Shown: positions 1 to 9,678, counted from the first letter of the stretch. The stretch: 56,709 bases of DNA from Anaerolineae bacterium (GCA_004297445.1 SCUK01000043.1:1-56709), one strand, 5' to 3'. Translations and numbers: made by a program. The notes: generated by a model from the letters alone, not told the origin.

Positions 1-11
1 TCTTCCGATCT
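1..11. other. Residual sequencing-adapter sequence at contig end
   Basis: The first 11 bases, TCTTCCGATCT, are identical to the 3' end of the standard Illumina adapter and sit exactly at the contig edge. They are most likely untrimmed adapter rather than genome, so the last few codons of the truncated cyclase gene that reads into them should be ignored. Confidence 0.85.
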
Positions 12-1557
12 CAGCGCGGGTTTGAATCTTCTCAAGAACGTCGGAGGGCAGGCGCTGAATCACAAATGCATCCGTCATCAGTGCGTAACTTTCGGCGGCG
101 TTCAACGGTTCCAGCGCCAGTTCCAGTAGCCGGTTTCCGTAAACCGAACGGCCAGCCGCCAGCACTTGCCAGGCCGGGTGGGAGTGTTCAGGGCGGGTTG
201 CCAGCAGCAAAAGCGCCGGGCGATCCTTCGTCGATTTCATCAGGTGCAGGATGACCTCAAGTGATGCGCTATCCATCCAATGCAGGTCATCAAAGACAAA
301 CAGCGCGGACCGTTGACCGATTGCCTGTTCAAACAAGCCCACAATGAAGGCGAATATTTCTTCCTTATCAACACGGTCCGCCTCAGGCTCCACTCCGCCG
401 CCCAACAACCTATGCAGAGTTTGCCGGTCAGCCGGGGTTTTGGCCTCTGCCTGCAGCCACTCCCGGAACGGGCCATAGGCATGAATGGTTTCATACGAAA
501 CACCGGTAAAGGAGAAGATGGGCGCCCCGTCTCCCACGCCCGTTTGCCAGATGTCGCGGGCCTCTTCGATCAGTCGCGATTTGCCCATCCCGGCTTCGGC
601 CAGCAGTGCCACCATGCGGCTCTCTCCTGCGGCCACCTGCAGGATGGCCTGCTCCAGGGCGGCGACTTCGGTCTTGCGGCCAACCAGGCGCGTGGGGCCG
701 GTTCCCAGCCCGCGCCGCCGGCCGGGCTGCGAGCGAAAACCGCGTACCACAAAGGCCTCCACCGGGGCGGCTTTGCCCTTAATCACAATCGGGCCGCGCG
801 GCTCCACGTCCAGCAAGGGAGCCAGAAAGGCATAAGTGTGTTCAGATATTTGGACCGTCCCCGGCTCGGCAGTTTGTTCCATCCGGGCCGCCAGATTCAC
901 GGCATCGCCCATCGCCGTGTATTCGTACATCAGGTTGCTGCCGACCGCCCCCACCACCACTTCGCCGGTATTAATGCCCACCCGCATCTGGAACCGCAAC
1001 CCATAGCGTCCTTCCACGTCCCGCGAATAGGCTGCCGCCGCGTCCAGCAGTGCCAGTCCGGCTTTTACCGCCCGCTCGGGGTCGTCTTCATGCCGGATCG
1101 GCGCGCCAAAAAACGCCAGCAGGGCATCGCCCATCAGGCGCGCAATGGTGCCCTCATACAGGTAAATGGGCTGCATGATTCGCTCAAACGCCCCGTTCAT
1201 GATGGCGGTCCAGGATTCTGCATCCAGTTGTTCCCCCATGGACGTCGAACCGACCACGTCAGCAAAGAGCATGGTCACCACCCGTCGCTCTCCGCTCAGT
1301 TTGCCTTCAGCCATTAACTTGCGTGTAAGCGTTTCAGGAGCGTGAGCAGCCAGCCGGGTTTGGCGATGTCGGTCGCTATCTAATTGATTCCCCGCGGGAT
1401 GGCCGCACTGGTCGCAGAATCGTGCTGTGGCGGCCAGCGTGGCCTGGCAGTTGGCGCAGGATTGCCCCGCCAGCGCCGTTCCGCAATTCATGCAGAAACG
1501 CGCCTGCTCCGGATTTTCCGCATGGCATTGAACACACGTTTTGTTCATTTCCGGCAT
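1..1557 (-). CDS. Class III adenylate/guanylate cyclase fused to AAA ATPase (3'-truncated)
   Basis: The open frame runs off the left edge (519 codons visible, no stop). Two N-terminal zinc ribbons use Cys 8/11/22/25 and 34/37/48/51. A class III nucleotidyl cyclase domain follows (about 90-280) with the metal-binding segment LFADVVGSTS (Asp ~100) and LMGDALLAFFG. An AAA/NACHT-like ATPase starts near 290, with Walker A AEAGMGKSR and a Walker B-like FVFDDLHWMD. This architecture is a known family of large signalling proteins, usually about 1000 residues with TPRs, so roughly half is missing. The start at 1557 is chosen over ATG 1548; neither has a strong ribosome site. The ligand and the cyclic nucleotide made are unknown. 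The final codons come from adapter sequence. Confidence 0.88.
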   Translation of the reverse strand, partial: MPEMNKTCVQCHAENPEQARFCMNCGTALAGQSCANCQATLAATARFCDQCGHPAGNQLDSDRHRQTRLAAHAPETLTRKLMAEGKLSGERRVVTMLFADVVGSTSMGEQLDAESWTAIMNGAFERIMQPIYLYEGTIARLMGDALLAFFGAPIRHEDDPERAVKAGLALLDAAAAYSRDVEGRYGLRFQMRVGINTGEVVVGAVGSNLMYEYTAMGDAVNLAARMEQTAEPGTVQISEHTYAFLAPLLDVEPRGPIVIKGKAAPVEAFVVRGFRSQPGRRRGLGTGPTRLVGRKTEVAALEQAILQVAAGESRMVALLAEAGMGKSRLIEEARDIWQTGVGDGAPIFSFTGVSYETIHAYGPFREWLQAEAKTPADRQTLHRLLGGGVEPEADRVDKEEIFAFIVGLFEQAIGQRSALFVFDDLHWMDSASLEVILHLMKSTKDRPALLLLATRPEHSHPAWQVLAAGRSVYGNRLLELALEPLNAAESYALMTDAFVIQRLPSDVLEKIQTRAEIGR

Positions 1558-1703
1558 CTCTTTTAGGCCAAAGATGACGTTCCGAAATTTCTATGCTCTT
1601 GACTTACTGCTGACCAACTTTACCACGCGTAATTATTTCAGGGGAAGCGTGTTCCTAGGGTGGGTCTCTGTGTCATTGTGTTAGGTCTTTTCCCCTCCTG
1701 CGC

Positions 1704-1731
1704 CCATGCTACAATCGCGCCACAGGAGGAA
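1704..1731 (+). promoter_or_regulatory. Promoter -10 and Shine-Dalgarno of membrane gene cluster
   Basis: A TACAAT hexamer lies near 1710, followed by a canonical AGGAGG ribosome site just before ATG 1737. No convincing -35 is visible. The gene is clearly leadered, unlike several others in this window. Confidence 0.5.
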
Positions 1732-1736
1732 ACCGG

Positions 1737-2189
1737 ATGACGCGCAAACAATGGTGGTTGAAGAAGCTGGCGGTGGTGGGGGGTTCGGGTGCAATTGTCT
1801 GGTTTTCAACTTCGGTCATTGAGTTTCCCCATATTTTTACAGTTCTGGTACCCTGTTTGTTCTTCTTCATGCTTGGTATTGGCATGGGGTGGATTCTCTT
1901 TCCGGTTCTGAGTCCGCCCGGCAGAACCCGCAGCAAATACGCATTCGTATTCGGACTGTCATCTCTATTTTCTGCAAGGATCTCAATTGTCATCAGCTTT
2001 ATCCTTGCATTCATTTATTCTCTGGTGTTTTTTCTTACGCTGGATAGATTTGACGCATTGGGAATCACACTGATATTTTGGGGTAATCTTGAAAACATGG
2101 ATACTCTTAGCTACGGTTATTTCGCGTCACTCACATTGCTGGCGTCACTTTTTCAGGCTGGAGCTACGGAAGAATTTTGGCTCGCTTGA
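1737..2189 (+). CDS. Multi-pass membrane protein, probably 5' part of a frameshifted gene
   Basis: Not recognised. 150 residues with three or four hydrophobic segments (about 10-25, 33-58, 72-103 and the C-terminus), starting after a good AGGAGG. The reading frame ends at 2189, but the -1 frame is open from 2111 and continues as the next entry with more membrane-protein-like sequence. A T5 run near 2149-2153 is the obvious slip point. Joined there, the product would be about 240 residues, close in size to the 235-residue membrane protein that follows. GC content is visibly lower than in flanking genes. Either a sequencing indel, a real pseudogene or two overlapping genes would fit; I favour one interrupted gene. 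Confidence 0.6.
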   Translation: MTRKQWWLKKLAVVGGSGAIVWFSTSVIEFPHIFTVLVPCLFFFMLGIGMGWILFPVLSPPGRTRSKYAFVFGLSSLFSARISIVISFILAFIYSLVFFLTLDRFDALGITLIFWGNLENMDTLSYGYFASLTLLASLFQAGATEEFWLA

Positions 2190-2461
2190 TGAGTTGGTAT
2201 TCGCCATCTTCCATACCCTCATGGTTCACTTCGATGGATTCTGCTGGCGCGTTTGCTGGCCTTTCCATGGGAGCAGGAATTATTCTATTTTTCGCAACCG
2301 GCTCATTTGATTACACTATAGACTTACCCGATATTTGGATTCTTGAGTCCTATCCAATTCCGATTTCCTTAGCGACTGTTCTTCTAATGGCTACCTCTCT
2401 TAGTTACTTCTCCTACCCTTACATTTCCAAAGCTGCGGCGGCAATGCCGGAGGAACTATGA
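2177..2461 (+). CDS. Membrane protein, probable 3' part of the interrupted upstream gene
   Basis: Not recognised. The frame is open upstream to 2111. The listed start is a TTG with no ribosome site, which argues that this is the tail of the preceding frame rather than an independent gene. It holds two hydrophobic segments, near residues 20-40 and 60-80. It ends in an ATGA overlap with the next gene, so translation of the pair is probably coupled. If independent, it would be a 94-residue two-pass protein of unknown function. Confidence 0.5.
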   Translation: MARLMSWYSPSSIPSWFTSMDSAGAFAGLSMGAGIILFFATGSFDYTIDLPDIWILESYPIPISLATVLLMATSLSYFSYPYISKAAAAMPEEL

Positions 2462-3165
2462 AAATAAAGAATTGGTTGGGTAGTCACATACTGCTCTTCT
2501 TGCTTGCCAGCGGACTGGCGGTGATTCCCGGAGTGCTGGAACGAGACCCTCTCATTTACGCTCTTCCCGGCTTAACCATTGCCACTGCCCAAATCATCAA
2601 TTCGAGTATCCCGCGTTCCAACAAGCGCATAATGTATGTGCTTGCGAGTGGCTTGGGAACAATGGCTGCCATCATGCTATTTTTCATTGGCATGCGATAT
2701 ATTGTCCTGCTGGTACTGGCCACCTTGAGCTCTTTTGTTTACGAGGGCCTCCCGGCGCTGGGAATCGATCTCCCACAAGCGCTACAAACCGTGATCTATT
2801 TCCTTGTCCAGTTATCTCCCTACCTTCTGATTTGTCTGGGGATTGGGCTGGTTGCATGGGTCATGGCTGCCTGCCAACTAATTGCCCTCGATTTTGATAT
2901 CACCAAAGAAACACGATGGCTTAAGCGTTCCTTCCAGGGCGGAGTCCATGGTGCAGTATCTACTGGAATCGTCTATTACATCCTGGCAGTAATTGGTTTT
3001 CTCGTTGGAGTTCAATTCGACACAATCGCGATTGTCGTTGGTGGGATGGCAGGTATTGCAGTCTTCAGCCGCTTAACGTTCTCTGAGGCCAGCAGGATTC
3101 TGGTTTCGGAGTTCTTTTTTCGCCCGCCGGGCCCAGTTCTCTCCCCTGGAAAAAAGAGTGATTGA
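2458..3165 (+). CDS. Multi-pass membrane protein, unknown function
   Basis: 235 residues with about six predicted membrane segments (roughly 8-25, 37-52, 58-78, 82-98, 120-143 and 165-205) and a short basic cytoplasmic tail. The ATG overlaps the previous stop as ATGA, indicating co-translation with the preceding membrane gene. No catalytic or binding motif is visible and I do not recognise the family. Similar length and topology to the rejoined upstream product suggest that the two could be distant duplicates or partners in a membrane complex. The AT-leaning composition sets the pair apart from the GC-rich neighbours and may mark a lineage-specific or acquired unit. Confidence 0.75.
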   Translation: MKIKNWLGSHILLFLLASGLAVIPGVLERDPLIYALPGLTIATAQIINSSIPRSNKRIMYVLASGLGTMAAIMLFFIGMRYIVLLVLATLSSFVYEGLPALGIDLPQALQTVIYFLVQLSPYLLICLGIGLVAWVMAACQLIALDFDITKETRWLKRSFQGGVHGAVSTGIVYYILAVIGFLVGVQFDTIAIVVGGMAGIAVFSRLTFSEASRILVSEFFFRPPGPVLSPGKKSD

Positions 3166-3247
3166 CTGCTTATCTTCCTAATTGATAGGGGGAGATGAGC
3201 GCTCGTGCTAAAATCCCCGCACCCGCGAACTCGTAAGGAGTCTGCCC

Positions 3248-3769
3248 TTGCCCTCCACCCGTATCCTCACCCCCATCCCCGGCTGCGAACCCGAAATAGG
3301 CTACGCCCTGGCCGCCCTGCAGGACACCCGCCAGCGCACCCTGGACACCCTCGCCGCCCTGCCCCAGCGCGTGCTGGACTGGCCGCCGCCCTTCGAGCGT
3401 AACTCCATCGGCACCCTGCTCTATCACATCCCGCTCATCGAAGCCTCCTACCTGTGGGAAGACACCCTGCAGGTCGCGCCGCCGCCGGAAGTCGAAACCC
3501 TGTTCCCCCACCCCGTGCGCGATGGCCACGGCCTGCTGTACCATGTCGAAGCCGTCACGCTGGAAGACCACCTCAAGCGCATGGCGGCGGTGCGCGCCCA
3601 CCTGCTGGAAGCCTTCTGCGCCCTCACCCTCGAAGACTTCCACCGCCCGCGCCAGATCGAGGACTACACCATCACCCCGCACTACGTCCTCTACCACCTA
3701 TGCCAGCACGAAGCCGAACACCGCGGCCACATCCAGGAAATCAAGCAATCCGTGGAAATGAAGGGTTAG
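3248..3769 (+). CDS. DinB-family protein
   Basis: 173 residues from a TTG start, chosen because AAGGAG lies 7 nt upstream. The DinB/YfiT four-helix fold is indicated by three spaced histidines of the metal site: LLYHIPL near 58, LLYHVEA near 98, and LYHLCQHEAEHRGHI near 145-160. DinB-like proteins bind a divalent metal and often act as thiol-dependent transferases (bacillithiol, mycothiol or glutathione) or as damage-induced proteins of unknown role; which applies here cannot be read from sequence. An eight-base-period repeat array begins 34 nt after the stop. Confidence 0.85.
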   Translation: MPSTRILTPIPGCEPEIGYALAALQDTRQRTLDTLAALPQRVLDWPPPFERNSIGTLLYHIPLIEASYLWEDTLQVAPPPEVETLFPHPVRDGHGLLYHVEAVTLEDHLKRMAAVRAHLLEAFCALTLEDFHRPRQIEDYTITPHYVLYHLCQHEAEHRGHIQEIKQSVEMKG

Positions 3770-3803
3770 ACACCTCTTTCTACCTCCCCCTGCCCGACCG
3801 CTC

Positions 3804-3859
3804 GACTCCAAGACCTCAGGACTTCCGCACTCCAGCACTTCCCCACTTCTGCACTCCCG
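3804..3859. repeat. Octamer-period tandem array (7 units)
   Basis: Seven successive 8-nt units, each starting (G/C)AC(T/C), run without a break: GACTCCAA, GACCTCAG, GACTTCCG, CACTCCAG, CACTTCCC, CACTTCTG, CACTCCCG. It lies between the DinB and GNAT genes. The first 23 nt (3804-3826) are the exact reverse complement of 6526-6548, beyond the acs stop. Confidence 0.8.
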
Positions 3860-3883
3860 CACATTATTCGTCAGGACTTCCCC

Positions 3884-4300
3884 ATGCCCATCGCTTACCG
3901 CACCAACGTCCCGCTCGAGCTCGACGCCGCCCTCGACCTGTACATCGCCTCCACCCTCGGCGAGCGCCGCCCGGTGAACGACCGCGCCTGCATGGCGCAA
4001 ATGCTGGATGAAGCCGACCTGACCATCACCGCCTGGGACGGCGACCTGCTGGTCGGCATCGCCCGCTCGCTCACCGACTGGTGTTACTGCTGCTACCTGT
4101 CCGACCTGGCCGTGCGCGCCAGCCACCAGAAGCAGGGCATCGGCGTTGAGCTCATTCGTCACACCCAGGCCGCCCTCGGCCCCAATGCGTCCGTCATCCT
4201 GCTCGCCGCCCCCGCCGCCGTGGACTACTACCCGCACGTCGGCATGACCCAGCACCCCTCGGCGTGGGTGCTGCGGCCGGGCGAAACTCTCAAAGGCTAA
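3884..4300 (+). CDS. GNAT-family N-acetyltransferase
   Basis: 138 residues. The acetyl-CoA binding core of the GNAT fold is visible: LSDLAVRASHQKQGIGVELIR contains the beta4 strand and the Q/RxxGxG/A pyrophosphate loop (QKQGIG), and a C-terminal YYPHVGM segment matches the usual fold end. The substrate is unknown; small single-domain GNATs modify amines, antibiotics or proteins. An AGGA 7 nt upstream of ATG 3884 supports the start. Octamer-period repeats lie before the gene and from 3 nt after its stop. Confidence 0.85.
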   Translation: MPIAYRTNVPLELDAALDLYIASTLGERRPVNDRACMAQMLDEADLTITAWDGDLLVGIARSLTDWCYCCYLSDLAVRASHQKQGIGVELIRHTQAALGPNASVILLAAPAAVDYYPHVGMTQHPSAWVLRPGETLKG

Positions 4301-4302
4301 AG

Positions 4303-4404
4303 GTCAACGAGTTGCTGGGTCAACGAGGCCACGGGGAAATGCGTCCGTGTACCTTCGTACTCATCTTTCCTCATTGACTTATCCCTCGCTGACCCGTTGA
4401 CCTT
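4303..4404. repeat. Two octamer-period arrays forming an inverted pair
   Basis: From 3 nt after the GNAT stop the sequence reads GTCAACGA, GTTGCTGG, GTCAACGA, GGCCACGG in strict 8-nt register (4303-4334). At 4371-4402 the opposite strand type appears: TCATTGAC, TTATCCCT, CGCTGACC, CGTTGACC. The outer arms AAGGTCAACG (4300-4309) and CGTTGACCTT (4395-4404) are perfectly inverted, so the transcript could form a long stem. Confidence 0.7.
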
Positions 4405-4491
4405 CTGTCTTGTCAGTACTTGACACCCATCCCCGACCCTCCTAAACTAACAATATTGGCCGAATATCGCAGCATTTGAGGAGACACCCCC

Positions 4492-6525
<2,034 letters not shown>

Positions 6526-6529
6526 GGAA

Positions 6530-6565
6530 GTCCTGAGGTCTTGGAGTCTAGAAGTCTTGAAGTCC
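6530..6565. repeat. Octamer-period tandem array (4.5 units)
   Basis: Starting 5 nt after the acs stop: GTCCTGAG, GTCTTGGA, GTCTAGAA, GTCTTGAA, GTCC. Positions 6526-6548 are a perfect 23-nt inverted copy of 3804-3826, on the other side of GNAT-acs. Confidence 0.85.
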
Positions 6566-6621
6566 AGCGGGATGACTAAGGGCCGCGAACGGATTGTGTT
6601 ACGCGGCGTTCCATAGGTCTT

Positions 6622-7302
6622 TCACACATCCTCCGGCCACGGCGCACCGGTATCCAGCGCGGTGGCATACTCCTGAAGCCGTTCGTCATCGTGCCCGCGG
6701 ATTTGCATCAGGAAAGGAAAATCCGCCGGTGACACCGTGAGCTTCGCTATTGGCTGAACCGATTCAAAACTCGCGAGCTGTGCGATATGCACTTGGTTGG
6801 CGCCAAAGGCAATGGGGGACTGTTGCGTGAAGGTGCGGCGCGGCAGGATATAGACCGTGCCCGTTCGCCACGGCTGGTTTGGGAGAGCCGACTGGCTGAC
6901 GGAGAAGACATAATAGGGGCCGTGCACTGCACCCGTTTCGTCGGACAGCCGGATACAGGCATTGGTGATTGAGCCAACACGCTCGCGATCGACGATGGCA
7001 AAGAACATGGCCCACAGCCCATCCGCTGCCGCATAGATCGCTTTCTGATTGCCAAATTCGTTGAGGTCCTTGGACTGGCGCGGCTCGAACAGAGCGATAT
7101 CCGCGTCGCCGGAACCGTGTAAGGCGATGTCATGATGGTCAGCGAGATGGCAGAGGAACTGCCATTTGGGCCACGGCAACGTGTACTCAATGGTCGGGCA
7201 GCCGCCGGTGCGAAGAGTTGTATCGAGCAACTCATCAAAATCTTTCGGCGCTTCTTCGTCCAGATTCAAGTCTGGGCGTGTCAGCCAATAATCAGGCAAC
7301 AT
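6622..7302 (-). CDS. Conserved-looking hypothetical protein
   Basis: 226 residues, soluble, no signal peptide. Not assigned to a named function. A central segment, IALHGSGDADIALFEPRQ followed by LNEFGNQKAIYAAADGLWAMFFAI (residues about 59-102), has the compact Gly/Glu/Arg pattern of a conserved core and suggests an enzyme-like fold. An ADP-ribosyltransferase-like core is one possibility that I cannot support further. It converges with acs and is followed upstream on the same strand by small membrane genes. Base composition is lower in GC than acs. Confidence 0.75.
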   Translation of the reverse strand: MLPDYWLTRPDLNLDEEAPKDFDELLDTTLRTGGCPTIEYTLPWPKWQFLCHLADHHDIALHGSGDADIALFEPRQSKDLNEFGNQKAIYAAADGLWAMFFAIVDRERVGSITNACIRLSDETGAVHGPYYVFSVSQSALPNQPWRTGTVYILPRRTFTQQSPIAFGANQVHIAQLASFESVQPIAKLTVSPADFPFLMQIRGHDDERLQEYATALDTGAPWPEDV

Positions 7303-7314
7303 CCTATTTGTAAC

Positions 7315-7530
7315 TCACATGCTCAAGAAGTATCGAGCGAGCAGGATCAATCCAGTGAACAGGATGACTTGAAACGCAATGATCACCCAGAATGCGACGG
7401 GTTGCGTTTCCCGGAACACGCTCATCGCAGGGCTCTCTCTTCCTGCGGAAATTGTGGTCTTACCTTTCCAGATCTGATAGACGATTATGGCAAAACCAAT
7501 GCCGCCGGCGATTAAGATCCAGGTATCCAT
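7315..7530 (-). CDS. Small two-pass membrane protein (tandem copy 1)
   Basis: 71 residues, start at 7530 chosen because GAGGAG precedes it by 6 nt. Two hydrophobic helices (about 4-20 and 46-66) flank a short polar loop; shared features with the next gene are VYQIW.GK near residue 18 and ETQPVAFW/KTQPVAFW near 41. The upstream untranslated stretch is nearly identical to that of the next gene, so both arose by a local duplication that included the ribosome site. Function unknown. Confidence 0.7.
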   Translation of the reverse strand: MDTWILIAGGIGFAIIVYQIWKGKTTISAGRESPAMSVFRETQPVAFWVIIAFQVILFTGLILLARYFLSM

Positions 7531-7599
7531 TTCAATCTCCTCAGGACTACGAATAGTTTTCACGGGAAGAAGCCAATATCGACCAACAAAGAATTGGCT

Positions 7600-7809
7600 T
7601 CAAACTCGAAAAGAGAAATACACAACCACTGTGGCAAGGATGATTTGAAGGGCAATAGCCAGCCAAAATGCGACTGGTTGCGTTTTGCGGGAAACGCTCC
7701 GCTGAGGCGCATATTGGCTTGGGAATGGGTCGGGTGCCTTGCCTATCCAGATCTGATAGACGATTAAGACATACAAAATGCCGCCAGCAACTAACATCAA
7801 AATGTTCAT
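7600..7809 (-). CDS. Small two-pass membrane protein (tandem copy 2)
   Basis: 69 residues, start at 7809 after the same GAGGAG-N6 ribosome site as its neighbour. Two hydrophobic helices, VYQIWIGK after the first and KTQPVAFW before the second, align with copy 1 at about half of all positions. About 30 nt upstream of the ATG match copy 1, except for the base just before the start codon. Divergence of the coding sequence but not of the leader suggests either a recent exchange of the leader or selection on it. Function unknown. Confidence 0.7.
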   Translation of the reverse strand: MNILMLVAGGILYVLIVYQIWIGKAPDPFPSQYAPQRSVSRKTQPVAFWLAIALQIILATVVVYFSFRV

Positions 7810-7995
7810 TACAATCTCCTCAGGACTACGAATAGTTTTCGCTGGGAGGTGGCCCCTGATGGCGATTAGATAGACAACCAGGATGTTCAGGGAAACGCCC
7901 AACGGGTGGCACGAGATACGGCTTGAGACCAGTATAAGCCTGAAGCCAGGAAAGTGCTTGACAGCGCGGACTCCCCCAATCGGTTGCGCGCTGTG

Positions 7996-8841
7996 TTAGC
8001 CCACGTTCCTGCTATCAAACGCTACGACGGTTTTTGTCGCAAGGCGATTGGCAGACTCGGGGTCATGGGTGGGCAGGTAAACGCAGGCGGTTGATGGTGT
8101 GAAATCCCGAATACGCTTGAGGGTTTTCTCCGCTTCCTTGCCATTCAGTGCAAGCCCATCAATCTTCTGCTGTTTCATCAATCGCTCGGAATACGAAGCG
8201 TCCCCCGCAAAGAAATAACAGACATCAAGATCTTGCAAAACGACTGAAACGTGAAAGTCAGTGTGCCCCGGCGTCGGGACGATCATCACGTCTCCGGCAG
8301 TAGTGACCTTGAAACTGCTAGGAAAACCGCCGAAAGGCTGCGGGGCAAGGTCTATCAGGCGTGGGGCAAACCAGGAAGGCCAGTGCTGGGGCAAGAAGCC
8401 CAGCGCCGGCCCCATGAAACCAGCCGCCTGCTGATAGGCTTGCCGTACGACCAGAATCTCCGAATGCGGGAAGTGATTCAAGCCGCCCACATGATCGAAA
8501 TGTAAATGAGTCAGAATCACTCGGCGAACATCGTTGGGGTGAATGCCGAGCGCATGTAATTGTGCGCCGACTTCCTGCTCGGGTTGCACGTGAAAGATCG
8601 CGTTCTTGAAAAACGGATTCCAGGCAGGGAAGTAACCAGGGGAAGTAACCTGCGCGCTTTCGCCGGTGTCAATCAGGATTATTCCTTCAGGATGTTCGAG
8701 CACCCAGGCGTAGATGGGGAGCGGCTCCGTCCAGCGGCGGTCAACAAGTGTGTTGACGAGTCGCGCCAGGCCCACTCCTTTCCCTTGAAGTTGATTGGGC
8801 CGGATGGCAACCGTCCCTGTCAGAATCGCGTGGACTTTCAT
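7996..8841 (-). CDS. MBL-fold hydrolase, N-acyl-homoserine-lactonase-like
   Basis: 281 residues. The metallo-beta-lactamase dinuclear metal site is complete: HLHFDHVGG (about 112-120), PTPGHTDFH (about 190) and FAGDAS (about 213), plus a late histidine in LPTHDPES. Spacing and the YAWVLEHPEGIILIDTGES start resemble the AHL-lactonase (AttM/AiiA-like) group, which opens lactone rings of quorum signals. Substrate assignment is inference; many relatives are general lactonases. No strong Shine-Dalgarno precedes ATG 8841. It is monocistronic in a region of small accessory genes. Confidence 0.85.
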   Translation of the reverse strand: MKVHAILTGTVAIRPNQLQGKGVGLARLVNTLVDRRWTEPLPIYAWVLEHPEGIILIDTGESAQVTSPGYFPAWNPFFKNAIFHVQPEQEVGAQLHALGIHPNDVRRVILTHLHFDHVGGLNHFPHSEILVVRQAYQQAAGFMGPALGFLPQHWPSWFAPRLIDLAPQPFGGFPSSFKVTTAGDVMIVPTPGHTDFHVSVVLQDLDVCYFFAGDASYSERLMKQQKIDGLALNGKEAEKTLKRIRDFTPSTACVYLPTHDPESANRLATKTVVAFDSRNVG

Positions 8842-9060
8842 TTCAGTTTTCCGTTATTTCTAACTGACTAGTTACGGGCTTGTGTTATATCGCAAGTTCG
8901 CAGATCTCGCTCAAATCATTCCGCCTGACAAGACTTCTTTGTACTGCCTGCTCCCTCTTCTACCTGCCTAACCCTTGTGCTTTAGGAGAGGCGAATTAAT
9001 CGGGTCACAAAGGTTCAGACAGTTGACTTCAGCCAACTGTGACTCACCCAATCTACCACT
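8842..9060. other. Intergenic region between MBL gene and riboswitch
   Basis: No gene is visible. A short inverted repeat (CAGTTG ... CAACTG, near 9021-9041) is the only structure noted; the divergent MBL promoter should lie near 8870-8895 but has no clear consensus. Confidence 0.4.
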
Positions 9061-9101
9061 CCCCGCCGTTTTTTTCCTGCCACTCTCCCTCCGTTCTGCG
9101 A

Positions 9102-9107
9102 TATAAT
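9102..9107 (+). promoter_or_regulatory. -10 element of queF operon
   Basis: A perfect TATAAT lies 13 nt before the aptamer, placing transcription start just upstream of the riboswitch P1 stem. The -35 region is weak. Confidence 0.7.
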
Positions 9108-9120
9108 CCCGCCCTGTTGT

Positions 9121-9184
9121 GCCGGTAGCAGCGACCCGGCTTACCAAAACTGCGTTCTCGGAACGCATTTTTGCGTTCTTTTTT
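9121..9184 (+). promoter_or_regulatory. preQ1-I riboswitch with anti-terminator and terminator
   Basis: P1 is GCCGG (9121-9125) with CCGGC (9136-9140). The loop TAGCAGCGAC and tail TTACCAAAACTGC follow the preQ1-I pattern, with pseudoknot GCAG (9128-9131) pairing CTGC (9150-9153). Downstream lie three copies of one arm: TGCGTTC (9151-9157), GAACGCA (9161-9167) and TGCGTTC (9172-9178), then six T. The first two form an anti-terminator; the last two form the terminator. Ligand-stabilised pseudoknotting takes CTGC away from the anti-terminator, so preQ1 should switch expression off. The downstream genes are queF and a precursor transporter, as expected. Confidence 0.88.
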
Positions 9185-9246
9185 ATTCCTGCAAAACTAC
9201 TCTGCGGCACAGCCCCCTGTGGGCGATTGAAATGGAGGAACACACC

Positions 9247-9675
9247 ATGAGCACCCACCCCGAGGACCTGAAAAACCTCACCCAGCTGGGCCGCGACGCC
9301 CAGCCCAGCAAGAAACTGGAAGCCTTCCCCAACCGCGCCCCGGACCGCTTCTATCTCATCTCGCTGGAAACCGACGAATTCACCTGCCTGTGCCCCGCCA
9401 CCGGCCAGCCGGATTTCGCCACCATCACGGTTGACTACGTCCCGGACCAGACCATCGTCGAATCCAAATCCTACAAGCTGTATCTGTGGTCATACCGCAA
9501 TGAAGGCGTCTTCCATGAGCATGTCGTCAACGTCATCCTCGATGACCTCGTCGCCGCCCTCGACCCGCACTACATCAAGGTCACCGGCATCTTCAACATC
9601 CGCGGCGGCATCGGCATCACCGTCGAAAGCGAAAAAACCAAAACCCCCGCTGCCAGAGCAGCCATAGGACGCTAA
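9247..9675 (+). CDS. queF: NADPH-dependent preQ0 reductase QueF
   Basis: 142 residues, the short single-domain (YkvM-type) QueF. It reduces the nitrile of 7-cyano-7-deazaguanine (preQ0) to preQ1 in queuosine synthesis. FTCLCPATGQPDF (about 40-52) holds the nucleophilic cysteine that forms the thioimide, and ESKSYKLYLWSYRNEGVFHE (about 65-84) is the family signature including substrate-binding Glu and His. The start at 9247 is preferred over 9232 because GGAGGA lies 7 nt upstream. It follows a preQ1-I riboswitch and is 3 nt from the transporter gene, forming a feedback-controlled operon. Confidence 0.96.
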   Translation: MSTHPEDLKNLTQLGRDAQPSKKLEAFPNRAPDRFYLISLETDEFTCLCPATGQPDFATITVDYVPDQTIVESKSYKLYLWSYRNEGVFHEHVVNVILDDLVAALDPHYIKVTGIFNIRGGIGITVESEKTKTPAARAAIGR

Positions 9676-9678
9676 ACA

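Noticed and set aside
280..1317. A long plus-strand open frame (345 codons)
   Set aside because: It is opposite the cyclase/ATPase gene, has no recognisable domain and is low-complexity His/Arg/Gln-rich, as expected for a shadow of a GC-rich gene.
7315..7809. Type I toxin-antitoxin pair (tandem small hydrophobic peptides)
   Set aside because: The proteins are about 70 residues with two helices and normal ribosome sites; no antisense RNA or long 5' leader is evident.
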